In this document: positions 1 through 12,500 of the stretch, piece after piece | Position numbering within the stretch: position 1 is the stretch's first letter | How the letters are laid out: each line of letters opens with the position of its first letter | Assembly (NCBI RefSeq): GCF_954871325.1 | Contig: NC_088777.1 | Coordinates: 41,641,366 to 41,705,365 of the forward strand | Direction: 5' to 3' | Source: Gordionus sp. m RMFG-2023 | Taxonomy: Eukaryota; Nematomorpha; Gordioida; Chordodea; Parachordodidae | Length of the DNA stretch: 64,000 nt | Notes under the pieces: model-generated | Database searches by the model: none | Seen by the model: the letters and a program-made list of their open reading frames with translations, nothing else | Told to the model about the DNA's origin: nothing | Position numbers and translations under genes: made by a program

Positions 1-442
1 TCTTACTATAGAGAAAAAAGGTTTTTTAAAAATAAAATATAATAAAAAACTCCTATAAGCTTTTTTTTTAATCTAAAAATATCCATATAAGTATATTTGA
101 TAGTTTTTATTATATTAATTTATATATATAATTAAATATTGCATTCCCCTCAAGCAGGTGCTGAGCGATTATTTAATAAGGCAAAGCTTATACTTTCTGA
201 TCGTCACTCACTTGGAAATAGTAATATAGAGAGGATATTATAATTAAAAGGAAACTAAGACATATTTTTCTACCAATATTTTTGAAATGTTTATTTATGG
301 ACATAGATTTAAAAATATAAAAAAAATTCTAAATTAGCGTGAAAGTAGCGACGCTACTTTTTTAAATGATAGCTAATAGCTTGCTACTTTTTTGTCGTTA
401 GCGGTAGCACGCTACTTACAAAAGTAGCACTTAACAACACTG
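1..442 (+). mobile_element. hAT transposon, 3' terminal fragment
   Basis: The window opens inside a hAT-type DNA transposon. Its transposase C-terminus (142-243) is followed by a non-coding tail holding several copies of the words AGTAGC and GCTACTTTT, and it ends with the terminal repeat TTAACAACACTG at 431-442. The same terminal word, inverted, opens the hAT element at 41339, so both belong to one family. The other end lies before the window, so no target duplication can be checked. Confidence 0.75.
142..243 (+). pseudogene. hAT transposase C-terminal dimerisation segment
   Basis: One open frame of 33 codons ends in TAA at 241-243. It carries the hAT dimerisation signature: GAERLFNKAKLILSDR followed by LGNSNIERIL, corresponding to the family pattern SAERLFSxAxxIxSxRRxxLxxxxxExLL. 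The frame is intact to its stop, but only this end of the gene is in the window, so its overall state is unknown. Confidence 0.8.
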
Positions 443-1607
443 GTTTAGAGTTAATATAAAAAAAATAATACTAATTATAATTCGATACAGATACATATCA
501 TTAAATATTTCACCGATATGATTAAATATTCCGAAATTAATACAAAATCCATTCGATAAATGATACCTATCCTATATTTCATTGATTTCTATCTACCATC
601 AGTTTTTGAACCAATGTCTATGCAAAAAAAAACAACTGTAAGAAACTATCGATAAAACAATGGTGCATCATTACTAATGAATGATTTACTCTTCTTTTTC
701 TGTTTTGTCATATTCTCCAAAAGTTAATCATCTCATTTGAAATATGGGCGTTCATGGCCGAATGTGACTCGTTAAATATTTTATAATCATTTTCGTGTAA
801 CAAAAAAAAACAATGAAATAACATTTTTTAAGCTACTTTTTCTTTTCAAATTACAAATAAATTCAATTTTGATTCTTTTTTTTATCCATTTATTTATATC
901 AGAAAATTATGTATAAACTTAAAAAATATTATATAATATTATGTCAAATTGCGATATAGAATTCGCAGGGATTCGGAACCGCTTTATTTTTGTGTTCTCC
1001 ATCGCGAATTAGCACTAACTGTAAATGAGGGACGCTGCATTCACAGTTAGCACGGCGGTGAAATATAAAAAATATGCTGTATTTTTGTGTATTTTTATAT
1101 ACTTTGCATCGAATTCGCGCTAACTGTGAATGCATTACACATACTAGAATATTTCCCAATCAGGCTTATCAAATTTAAAAATGGCCCCCAAATATTTTAA
1201 AATTGATTCATTCCAAATCCCCATTGATTCCATATTCTTAATACGACATTATGCAATCATAAAATAACCAAAAATTTGATAATATCAGATCAGATCGGTT
1301 TTTTTTGAAAATATATTCCCGATCCTATTTTACGATAAATCATGGCCTCGATCTGATTTATCGGTACAACCCTAATTTTATTTTAATCATGCCAACTCTA
1401 GTTTTAGGCTGTGAGTCAAGTTTTTTGAAATTTTCGGGCTAGATTTTGTTTTGCTGAAACAAATTTTAGACATGGAATTTCCTATAGGGAAAAACATCAA
1501 TTTTTATGTTGTTTAAAAAACCCAATTTAGCGAAATCTTGTAACTTGTATATATTTTTCGGTGAAATTAATCTGTAACTAAATGAGATTTTTAACACTAG
1601 TTCAAAT
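443..1607. other. A/T-rich intergenic DNA with a repeat
   Basis: No coding exon is recognisable. The stretch includes an inverted-repeat element (see 950-1145) and, near 1270-1370, phrases built on GATCGG and CCCGATCC that recur at 16640-16680, which suggests a dispersed old repeat. Confidence 0.5.
950..1145. repeat. Inverted-repeat (MITE-like) element
   Basis: The word CTAACTGTRAATG occurs three times: near 1016 (+), near 1037-1050 (-) and near 1126 (+). The outer borders share GAATTCGC. A related phrase, GCTGCATTTATAGTTAGCGC, lies near 12842, inside the element at 12741-12956, so this is probably a member of the same non-autonomous DNA transposon group. I could not identify a target duplication. 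Confidence 0.5.
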
Positions 1608-1937
1608 TAGTGATCTACATCAGGCCTAATTTTTCAAGCCCAGCCCGGCACGAAATTTTTTATATAAAGTTTTGCCCGGCCCGATCCCGAAATTTTTTTA
1701 AAAAATTTTGCCGGCCCGACCCTGCCCGAATTTATTTAAATATAAAAATTATAATTACTCAAAATAAAGATATATGTTATTTGGCGTCTACTTTCTATAA
1801 ATAAAATCACATATTTTTATTTTACATAAAAAATTCAACATAAAATTGTTAAATTTTGATATATTTTAAAAAATTTCTAAAATCCAACCTGATGCCCGTT
1901 CGGCCGTACGGGCCGGGCCTACTTTTGTAGATCTCTA
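1608..1937. mobile_element. hAT-type MITE, 330 bp, 8-bp target duplication
   Basis: The element is flanked by an exact 8-bp direct repeat, GTTCAAAT (1600-1607 and 1938-1945). Its ends are imperfect terminal inverted repeats, TAGTGATCTACATCAGGCC on the left and the complement of GGCCTACTTTTGTAGATCTCTA on the right. The interior alternates GC-rich blocks (CCCGGCCCG, GGGCCGGGCC) with runs of A and T. There is no coding capacity. The 8-bp duplication is the hAT hallmark, so movement by a hAT transposase in trans is inferred. Confidence 0.85.
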
Positions 1938-1945
1938 GTTCAAAT

Positions 1946-3227
1946 ATCAAACAGGGTTAAATTTTAAAAAAAGGGAGGTGTATAAATATATATATATCAT
2001 TAGCTTTTAGTTTTTCGCCATTTTTTTACAAATTTTACTCATCAATTGCTTATCAAATTGGTTATGTTAGTAGCTGCCAACGTAGTTTTGCATTAGACCT
2101 CGTCGCTCAGATGCGTAATTTATCGCCAAACGATAGCAATATCCTTATAATTTAACATGATATATTTTGTAAATTAATTCCGTGCAGACCTCGCTTGCAA
2201 GCTTGTATCGTTGTACATTTTTCAAAAGCAAGTAAATAATATGTAAATTATATAATGACTACGCTATGTGATAAAATGAATTACATCGCTATAGATTATA
2301 AATTTTTACTTATTATTTCCCTGCTTCTGGAAAATGCCCAGCTATGCGCGCTTATGAAAAGGAGGCCTTGTTCGCAAATTTTTAATGAATTTCGGCTTTC
2401 TTTTACGATTTTATTTATTTACACAAATTTTTAAAAAAAATTATTCGTAACTACCGCGTACTTCCGAATTAAATTCTTGTATTTTTTTCAATTTTTATTT
2501 ACTCCTTTTTTTTGCAAATGACGAATTCAACAAAATAAATTTTTTTACAATTATAATTTAGAATACTTATTTCGCTTTTTCTCTAAAAATTTAAAAATTT
2601 TAACGAGGATAAAAAATTATGCCATTTTGAATAAACTCACTATCTCATCTTGAAATTAAAAAAACAAAAACTATTCTAAGTCTTATATAAATCCTCGAAA
2701 AATATTCGATTGAGGGATCATTCATATTCACTTCCTTTTTTTTTAAAAAAAAAGGTAAATATAATTTTCAATCTTATTTTTTTAAAAACTCAGTAAATAA
2801 ATCGCCGGCCGGCGTTCGTTCGCGCATAATTAACTCGACTAAATTATTTATATATTTTTATAAAAAATACGGAATTTATGAATTGTTTTTATTTTTATAA
2901 GAAAGGTCTAAAAAAATTTAAAGGGATTCAACTTTAATAAATATAATTAACTTTGGCAATTCAAATGGTTTTTATTACCTTTTTTTTTGTTTGAATTGAT
3001 TTTCATTCAATCTTCTATCAACAAAAATATGATTGATTTTAATTTTAAGCGTTTTCTTGTTATCATTCTGCATTTATTACATATTATTTATTTATTAATT
3101 TTTCTGAATGATAATTTAATTATTATATAACAAATTAACTTAATTTATATTAAAAATAATGAATTTATTATAATTAAATTTTTTTTCCCCACTTTAATTT
3201 TTTTCTTCTTCATATAATTGTAGAGCT
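1946..3227. promoter_or_regulatory. Upstream region of the EFA6 gene
   Basis: A/T-rich DNA before the first coding exon. A short GC palindrome, CGCCGGCCGGCG, stands out near 2801-2813. A pyrimidine-rich tract ending in TAG at 3225-3227 looks like a splice acceptor, so a 5' untranslated exon and the true promoter probably lie upstream. No TATA box or start site can be singled out in such A/T-rich sequence. Confidence 0.3.
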
Positions 3228-3300
3228 GTTCGGAAGTCAACACTATAAATATAGTGTCATAATAAAATCGTTGTTATTATTCGTGTATAATATAATCTCG

Positions 3301-4308
3301 ATGGACACTAAAATTTGTAATGGTTTAAATCCGCGTTCGCCCCATATGTTCGCTTCTCCAAGTGCCCTCTCTTCTACAGATAAATTCCTGAATAGAAATG
3401 GTACGACGGATTCACCGGATTCTAGCAGCAAGAAGCTTGTTTATCCTAGCAAGATACCCGCGAATATTCAGACGGTAAAAAAATCTATGATACCCGCGGC
3501 TCCAAATATATTGGCAAAATTGAATAACGTTAGCTGCCTGCCACACTCGCCTAATTTGAATCGCCTGAACCATATGATGAAACAATCACCTCCAGACCAA
3601 TCAAATGACATCATTCCTAAAATTTGGAATTATAAGTGTATCTCAAATTCGTTAGTTAACAATCAGCGTGAGTCAGAGGTTGAAGAATACAAACAGGATG
3701 ATACTAGAAAAAAGGAGTCTATCATTGGAGAGGAAGGAAAGGGTGATCAAAAAGAAGAAATAAGACAACCGCCCCGTTTTGAGACCTACATGATGACCGG
3801 CGATTTGATGCTCAATATTGATCCGGTTTTTAGAAAAAGACCACCCACCACCCCCCTAACTCAACCGAAATCTCCGTCTATATCAAAAAGTGCTATGAAC
3901 ACAAGCCACGAATCAAAAAACAACGCCTTTATCAACGGTGACGAGAAAGATATATCATTGAGTAGCCACATATCAACCCGCCTTTCCGACCTTTATGAAG
4001 ACTATCGGCGGTTGAAACAATCCTCGTCATTTGAGCACCCGTTATCGGATACATTAGATATAGACAAGGAGGAAATTGGGAAAAATTGGAATCACGATCA
4101 CGATCACGAAACTATTTCCGAAGGAGAATATGCCATTAATGGGACGATCTTATTAAAAGGAGAGGATATTCTTAAAATGGGTGCCAACGATAACGAAATC
4201 TGCTTAAGAATATCCGATAATTTCGAGGATGTTAAATATATAACCTATGGGAGCGGCGATACCTACATATTTTCGAAATCTCCGGTCTCGGAACACGTGG
4301 AGCTTCCA
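3301..4308 (+). CDS. Efa6: EFA6 coding exon 1
   Basis: The ATG at 3301 is the first in frame after the putative acceptor at 3227. The exon encodes 336 residues, largely Ser/Pro/Asn-rich, with an acidic/basic stretch in the middle and the more ordered phrase RFETYMMTGDLMLNID near residue 160. The donor is taken at CCA|GTAGTC (4309), phase 0. CAC|GTG (4297) would also keep phase. The open frame itself runs on to 4356. Confidence 0.7.
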
Positions 4309-7300
4309 GTAGTCAATGGTATTAATAATGTTTATCCATTTATATTTATAAAATAAGAAGATATTTTAAATTTATTACTAATGATAAGTTTTAATGTTTC
4401 TTCCTTTAATGTTATAAAAAAACACTAGTTTATTGTTTCTTCATATTCTACATTAGTTAATATAAAGTCTGGGAGATAACGACGTGCGAGGTATGTTCCT
4501 CAGAAATCTTACTGCACCCAGTTTAAATAATACTAAGTCGCATGATTTTTTGGCACTACATTGTTTGTTGATAAGTCTGGAAAGCTGGCCATAAAGCTAG
4601 TACACAAATATGATCAGACTGTATTTTTAGCTTATTTATTATAATTGAAAACCGTAGTTTCTTTTTTAAATATAATTAACAACATTCATATTTTCATTCA
4701 TTACGAGATAGACGAAAATAGTGTGCCTACCTCGAAGCTCGCCGAAGCTAGATTTGAAAGTTCTCAGTCGCTACCTTCTAGTCCAGCCCATCTTATTGGT
4801 GCTGATAAATCGGCTGCCTGTGGGGACAATAATTACACCCCTCCTCCAAAAAGCAAAGATAAATTAATCGAGGATTTACCACCCTTATTTGATGCTAATG
4901 GTGATCATGATCATGACAAGGAGCCCTCTGAGAAGAATATAAGTATATAGTAAAAAAATTATTTTTTACAAAAAATAATTATTTAGTTTTAATATTAAAG
5001 AAAGAAAAAATGAAGAACGAAAGAAAGAAAAAAAACAGAAAGAAAATTCATTAAATATTATCTTTTTATTGTTTCTAATTTTTATTAAAAATATGTGATT
5101 TAATTTGAAGTTATTAAACTTGCCAAACAGGATAAATGTTCTTTCCATTCTCTTTTCTCTTACAATTTAAAAAAAAATAGCTTAATTTTTAAGTTCATAT
5201 TTTTATGTTTATAAATGTATTACACATTAAAAAGTTATCACGAATCTCTTGCCACTTTCAATTCAATAATATGTTGAACCCGTTAACTAGAAGCATATCT
5301 TTTTTTGTCACATTAAATAAGCTTAAGAACTGGTATTTATTTCAGATTGATTAAGATATTATTTTGAATTTATATCATACATTGCTCATTTTCATATCTT
5401 GATATTGTCGCTAGATTCTGGCGAAAAGATCGCGGCCCTCAGAGCCAGTCTAGAAAGGCACCGCTTGCGATCCCGTTTACCCACTCCAAGCACCAATAAC
5501 CATAATAATTCATCTTCCACGGTGAAGAAAAGATGTCTAGACACCTCTCATCAATCCACCGCTTCTTGCCTAACCCTCTGCACAGATTATTACGCGCCTC
5601 CTATACAAAATAAAACTAAAGCAGACCTCCCCCCAAAATCTTTCGATAAATGCAATAGTTTTGGTAACGGCGAAAATCTGAGCGTCACGAATAGCGAAAA
5701 CGATAGCTATAACGCCAGTAGCAAAAACAGTCAGGACGAAATAATCAGAATGAACAATTCCGAAAACATTGATAATTCTTCCCTCGAATTTTCTAGGCAG
5801 ATTAACGAAATCACAAAAAATTTTATAGACCAAAACAAGAGACTCGAAATGATGGCGGCCGCAGCCGTGGCTTCATCCACCCTAAGAAATAACCTGCATT
5901 TTTCTTCGACTATAAATGAAAAGGTTAAAGCAATCCTAGAGCCCACTTCGTCGATATCTCCCGTCTCATCAGGAAGAGAAAACGACTACTACGTTATCGA
6001 GAAGCGTGCCGCTAGAGACTTTCTAAACGTTTTCGCCACCAACAACAAACATTTTATCAGTCTAGATAATAAGCAAAGCAATGATAGTTTCCTTGAAAAT
6101 GGTGAAAGTGATAACAAACCCGAATGCTCTTTCAAAGTGCCCATCGAGGAAGAACCTTTGTTGCTGAAAAGACTTTACCATCTGGACGGGTTCGATAAAT
6201 GTCAAGTGGCTAGGTGTCTTAATAACATGTAAAGATTTTAAATTACTGTATTTTTGTGTGTTATAATTTTATATTTTTGGCGCTAGAAATATTTTGTGCA
6301 TCTTTTACCGCTAGTTTTATTTTTTGTTTGAATTAGTGTTTTTTATCACCCTAATTTTCAGGATTTTTTTATGGATTCAGCTAGGAGTGTTGATTTAATA
6401 TATTTTAATATTTATTGGCTATTTTAGTTTAGTTATGTTTTTTTATGAATATAGCGGATTCAAACCGGGCGGGTAAATAAGTCATTATTTTTACGGCAAA
6501 TTCTTATTTTATATTCAGTGATATGCTAATATATTTTTTTTATGACCTTGACATTTAAAATGATTTGCTTACCTTTCACATAGTTACATTATATAATCAA
6601 TCATTCATCTTTTCTTTATTTTTTGTTAAACTTTATGACCTTTATCATAATATGACTCCTTTATTATCAATCGTGTTTTATTAACTCGTTTCCTTATCTA
6701 TTTTTCATTCATTCATGAAAGAAATTTAATATAAGCGATAAGAAAAAAGAAGTATGAATTTGAAAGAAAAAAAATGTTTTGTATAGAATGAAGGAGATCA
6801 ACCCAAAGATTATTATATTAGATACTTAGAAAAGAAAATAGATTGACAGATCTCTTTGGAAATTTTTCTGGTATTAATAGACCTTTGTTGAGATAGCTAG
6901 TATTTTACCACTCATGCTACCTGGCAGTGGCGTAGCTACGGGGGTGGTTTTCGGGTTTGGACCCCTCCCAGAGCAAAAATTTATTTTTAGATTATACGTT
7001 CAAAAGACTTATAAGTGGTGACTTTATATTAAATAAAAACCAATAATATTTATATTTTTCTGGTTTTGATGTTTGTGGAAGGATATTATATTACTATTGA
7101 AATTATTCTGGATAGTATTATTATAAAGTCATTGAGAATAATCTACTAAATTATAAAACAAATTATTGATGCATTTAAAAAATTTATTTATTATATATTA
7201 TCGAAGATATGGTTGATTTATAAGATAAACCTGGCCGAAGGCCGGGCAAAAGGGCCGAAGGCTCGTTAAAGGGGGTTTGGGGGGCGAAGCCCCCTAGGCT

Positions 7301-9493
7301 TTTATATGTATGGACCCCCTCTAAGGAAAATTCCTAGCTACGCCACTGCTACCTGGCAACTAGATGGGTAAATAGCTCCATACTGAAAAATTATAATTTT
7401 ATTTAGAAGGACATATAACCCATATAATGTAGTTTTGATGAAATCGAGCGAATGAGATAAAAAATCATTTATTTATAGATGAATTGAAAATTTTTGAGAT
7501 TTTACATTGCACTTTTGGAGCAACACCCTAATCAAAAATTGGGGCTTTTTCCATATCGAATATATACTATTCCCACTTACGGCTAAATATTTTAGCCAAA
7601 AATTTGCTAAGAGATGTCAGAAAAGTCTGAAAATCTATTAACAAAATCTTAAGGCTTGCCTGATATTATTTTAAAATAAAATCTTTATTTAAAATTGGCA
7701 AAATCGGGGCGTTTTACCTCACGAGCCTACAACAGGCCTTGGCCAAAGTGAGAATTCATTTTATTTAACTCAAAGCAATATGATGGGTGCAGGCGCGTAC
7801 GCAGGAATTTGGTCTGGGGGGGGGATAATAAATTTTTTTAAGAAATAATATTTTTAATTAAAAATACTAAGCATAAATTTATTAGGATTAATAACTTTTC
7901 TAATACACAATTTTAAACTAATGTGAATTAAAAAAATTATATATATAAACCGGCATTTAAATGTGAATCATAAAATATAAAGTGAATATAACCCACGATA
8001 TGAATCACCTAAATGACCCAAAATTGAAATTTGAATTTTTTGAGCTTTTAAAATATATAAAGTATAAAAAATTTAAATGTTGTAAATATAAATTAATACA
8101 GAAAAAGTTTCTTAGGAATAATTGTATTTTGTATGTTTTGAGCTAATTTTTCAATTATCAATCCTTGCTTGGCGTTAAATGTTTACGAATATTCAAAAGA
8201 TCCAAATCATTCAATCTACTTTCAGATGTTGTATTTCATAGGTATATTTTTCACAGACTTTCAGGCCCGGCCCCTGAGCCGGACCGTATTTTAATTTTTT
8301 TAAATATACCCGGGCCGGGCTCGTAATTTTTTTATTTAAAAACACCACGGGCTGGGCCTGAAAATTTTTTAAGAAAAAATATCCGAGCCGAGTTGTATAT
8401 TTTAAAACCAAATATTTGAAATCGCCATTATTAGCTATAAATATTAAAAATAAATATAATTTATTTTAAAAAATTCGGGCTAAGCCAGCCGGGCCGGGCC
8501 TGAAAATTTTTTTTAAAAAAAACCCGGGCCGGAAAAAATTTTAAAATAAAATCTGGGCCTGGTCCTGCAAATGGTACCTCTGCAAGGCTCTGTTATTCTT
8601 CTTAAAAAAGTGAATGTTCTCTCATTAGTTTACTAAAGAGCTGCTAATATATATATAACCATTTTAATAATTGGGAGTATAATCTAAAATGTGTTTGAAA
8701 TAAAAAGCATCCATAGCATTTTTTGGGACTGTATCAACCATAGTTAATCTTTTAATCATAGTTATTCAGCTAATAAGGCATCATAAGATATTTTAACATC
8801 TTCATGATAAAAATATAACAAATATTTATATTTTTTTCTATCACCATATGAAAAAGGTTGGGAGAGGGGACATTTGTTTTATAATACTCTTCTACTGATC
8901 CTATATTAATGTTTTGATGATGAGCTTGCTTGCTGCAAGTCGAGGAGGACAAATATTTAACACGTATAGCTCTGCTTTTGACTCAACAATAACATATAAA
9001 ATATGAAATTCTTCAACAACACTAGCTCTATTTCCTTGAGTTCTAATAAAATGCTCTCCGCTATTCTCATCTTCTTAATCAAGTCAATGTTATGTTTTTA
9101 AAAGTATTACATAAAATAGTTGTATAATTAAATAATACATTCTAATGAGAAAAAAAATTTGGAATAAGTATTGAATCCAATAATTTTCTTGCTTCTGAGG
9201 AAATATTTCTTTCAAGCCATTGTGATATTTCAGTAATAGCATTAATAATCAGCTCTTCTAACTCCAAAATAGCTGTTACTGTGGCGGAGACTCGATCTCG
9301 TTGGACAAGCTTGCAATTTTTTTCTCCCTGTTGGACAAGGAGTTTCAGAGATAATTATTATTTTATTAGAAATTTAGATAAATATTACGCCACTAAAATT
9401 TGAAAATAATAGGTAAATTACGCCAAGGAAAACTTGAAATCGAAATTGATTGATAAAATAACTTAGTAGATGAATGTGATAAATAAATGTAAT

Positions 9494-9532
<39 letters not shown>

Positions 9533-12500
9533 GAGATAAGAATAAATATTAACAAATATAAATTAATATTAACAATAATATTTTTGAAAAATATAATCCG
9601 GCATCTGCATTTTTTGGCTTTGGGGGGATTTGGCCCCCTGCCCCCCCCCCGCTGCGTACGCGCCTGGATGGGTGCTATCCTCGGCGTTTTACACACTTAT
9701 CCATTATCCTTAGCAGTTTTCGAGTCTCATCTCCTACAAATTCTCGTAGTTTATTAATAACTCATAAAAATTGTAATTAGTTTGGCTGACTTATTTAAAA
9801 AATATATATAAATAGCCATTTTCTACCATAGAGGAAATAATGTTTTTTTTACCACAGAATACCTTTAAAAATTGCAATATTTTTTTCTTCAACAAATCTT
9901 TTTTTTTAATTTTCTAAAAGAAAATTTATGGAAAAGAAGATTAGGGTCATGCTAACTTTATTTTTTTTATTTTTCTCCCCTAAAAACAAAATGAGAAGGA
10001 AATTTTTTTTAAAAGTATTAATTTGATTTATATATTAATATAATATTAGTCAAGAAAAAACAGATAATGGCATCGAAAGAATACTCTAAATCGAAACCAT
10101 TCTCCCTTTTAATAACTTATGATATTTGCAAACGAGTAATAAAAAATTGAAATCTTTTGAAATCTTTGAATAATAATAAACAAATATAAATGCATAAAAA
10201 TTTTATTACATTATATTGTGAACTTTTAGTTTTACGATATTCATTTTAGAATTTTCGATTTTATTTTGTAGATTATTTCAAAAAGAAAGAGAAAAGAAAA
10301 GTATTCCATTTAAATTCCATCTTAAAATCACTATTCTCACTATTATTAAATTCAAATTATTTGACTTTAATTTTTTTTCTTTTTTCGAAGTCTATTCCCC
10401 CCCCCCCCCTTCTCTATTTCCATATTTTACGCTCGCCATTTTTATCCTTTATTCACCCACAAAAGAATATACCCTCTATTATTGAAGCCATAATTTTATC
10501 TAAAATGCAATGCAATAGTAATTTTAGTTAAAACAAATTATTTGAGAATACGAATAACAAAATTATTAGATTTGGAAAAATAGAATACGAATAAGGAAAT
10601 TGTTATTAGATTTGATCTTATTTTTATGGAATTTAAAAAACAAAGTTGGAATTAAATATTTTAATTTTTTTATGTAAATATGTCTGGTAAAGGTAGTTTT
10701 TTTTTGGGGGGGGGGGGGGAGGGGGGGGCATTTAATTTTTGTATTTCGATTTTTCATATTTTTATTATGCAAATATTTTATTTTGGATAAATTTTTAATT
10801 GAAAATTGTAAATCGTCTGTTTTACGCATATTCAAATTCAGTTTTATATATGAAAAATATTTAGTTTGTATCAGACATATAATAATACCTAGACTGACGA
10901 TTTATTCATAATAAGCCACTTGAAAGCGTCGTTGAATGCAAATCAGCTGGACCCGCCATTGTTAATCATTATAGTAAATATTTTCATATTAAATACTATT
11001 AAATTGATAACTTGCTTCCTTATTATCTCGATGATCAGGCAATTCTTTAATAAAGTTTGCGTTGACTTCTCGCTTATTTTTAATAATGATATAGGTAATC
11101 AAAATGGCGTTCCTAGCTGTTTTTATTGATGTACACTTTTAATGAATGCATCGTAAGTCTGGGTATTATTATGTCATTGGTTTGTATCGAAAGGAGATAT
11201 ATTTTTTTATTTGTAACATAAATATTTATTTTTATATACATTTTAAATTTTAATAAAACAATTCATTCGATATAGTTAATTAATTGTGTAACTTAATTAG
11301 TTTCTCAATTTGGTACTACGAATTTTAAAAGAAATATACAATCTATCATATAATTTTTTCATCGTTTAATTTAAAATTATTTGTAAATATTCAAAATTGT
11401 GCATAAATATTTGAAATTATTTGTAAGTATTTAACATGTTCCTTGCGAAACTTTTTATTATATTTTTTTATACCTTATTTACACATCTATAAATCACGTT
11501 TTAAATTTTAATAATTTATTTTTAAAATCTTTTTTATGAATTTAATTTTCGAATTAAACATTCGACGAAATAACGTTTTTGTTATTCCCGCAAACACGAA
11601 TAAATTTGATTGGTCAAAAAAGAAATTTAATTTGATTGAAATAAAAGGCCAGGTACATTATATCAATATGCCTATTTTAAAAATATTATATATGTACCTG
11701 TTTTGGTGAAACCAAGCATACATAAACTGATTACTTTAGAACTGACAAAAATATCTTCTAATTCCCTAGAATAAAACATCACGAATTATCTTATCACAAC
11801 TTATTATAAAATAGCTTGCAAATAACTTCTCAACATATTTCCTTATTATTTTAGTATGTAAGTATACCTAAGGAAATGACCTCAGCCTCACTCACCATTT
11901 TATACTATGTTTATTCAATTGTTAATTTTTATAAATATTTTTCACTCCCTTTCTAAATGCATTTTAATTGCCTATTTTTTTAATATATATTTTTAAACCT
12001 ATCCTATCTGATATCCTTATTTTAATTTTTTTTTAAACGTTTGTTTTTAAACATAAAAAAATTATAATTTTTATAAAATAAAATATTTATAAAAGCAATT
12101 AAAAATTTAAAAGTTTTAATTTTTCAATTAGTTTTTTTAGTGAAAATTTGATTTAGAACATTTTATTTTTTGATGTTCTTTAATAATAATAATATTATTA
12201 TTTACGCTAATTGGTATATAAATCGTTATAATAAATAAAATGGTTCTGACGAATTTCCTCCAGGATGATAAAAGGTAAAAAAAAATTATGTTTGTTATTA
12301 AGATTTTAAATGAAGAATAGAACTTATATTTTAAATATGTAAGGCAGTTATATTTTTATGTTAGCGGACCAAAACAAAATATTTCGCACGCAATTATTTA
12401 TTGCAATGCTGATATCACTCCGCCAGGCCTCCGAAAAAAGAATATATCGTCTGATCTATGATTTCGTATTTGTAAATTTAGAATAACGGATAATATTTGC

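Larger units (their letters stand above)
7790..9666. mobile_element. Large hAT element copy 1 with 8-bp target duplication
   Basis: Both ends carry CAGGCGCGTACGCAG (right end complemented). The flanks carry an exact 8-bp repeat, GATGGGTG (7782-7789 and 9667-9674). A homopolymer sits just inside each terminus: a G run near 7817 and a C run near 9641-9650. The same element occurs inverted at 59982-61534. Traces of hAT transposase lie on the - strand near 8780-9300, so this is a decayed or non-autonomous copy. Confidence 0.88.
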
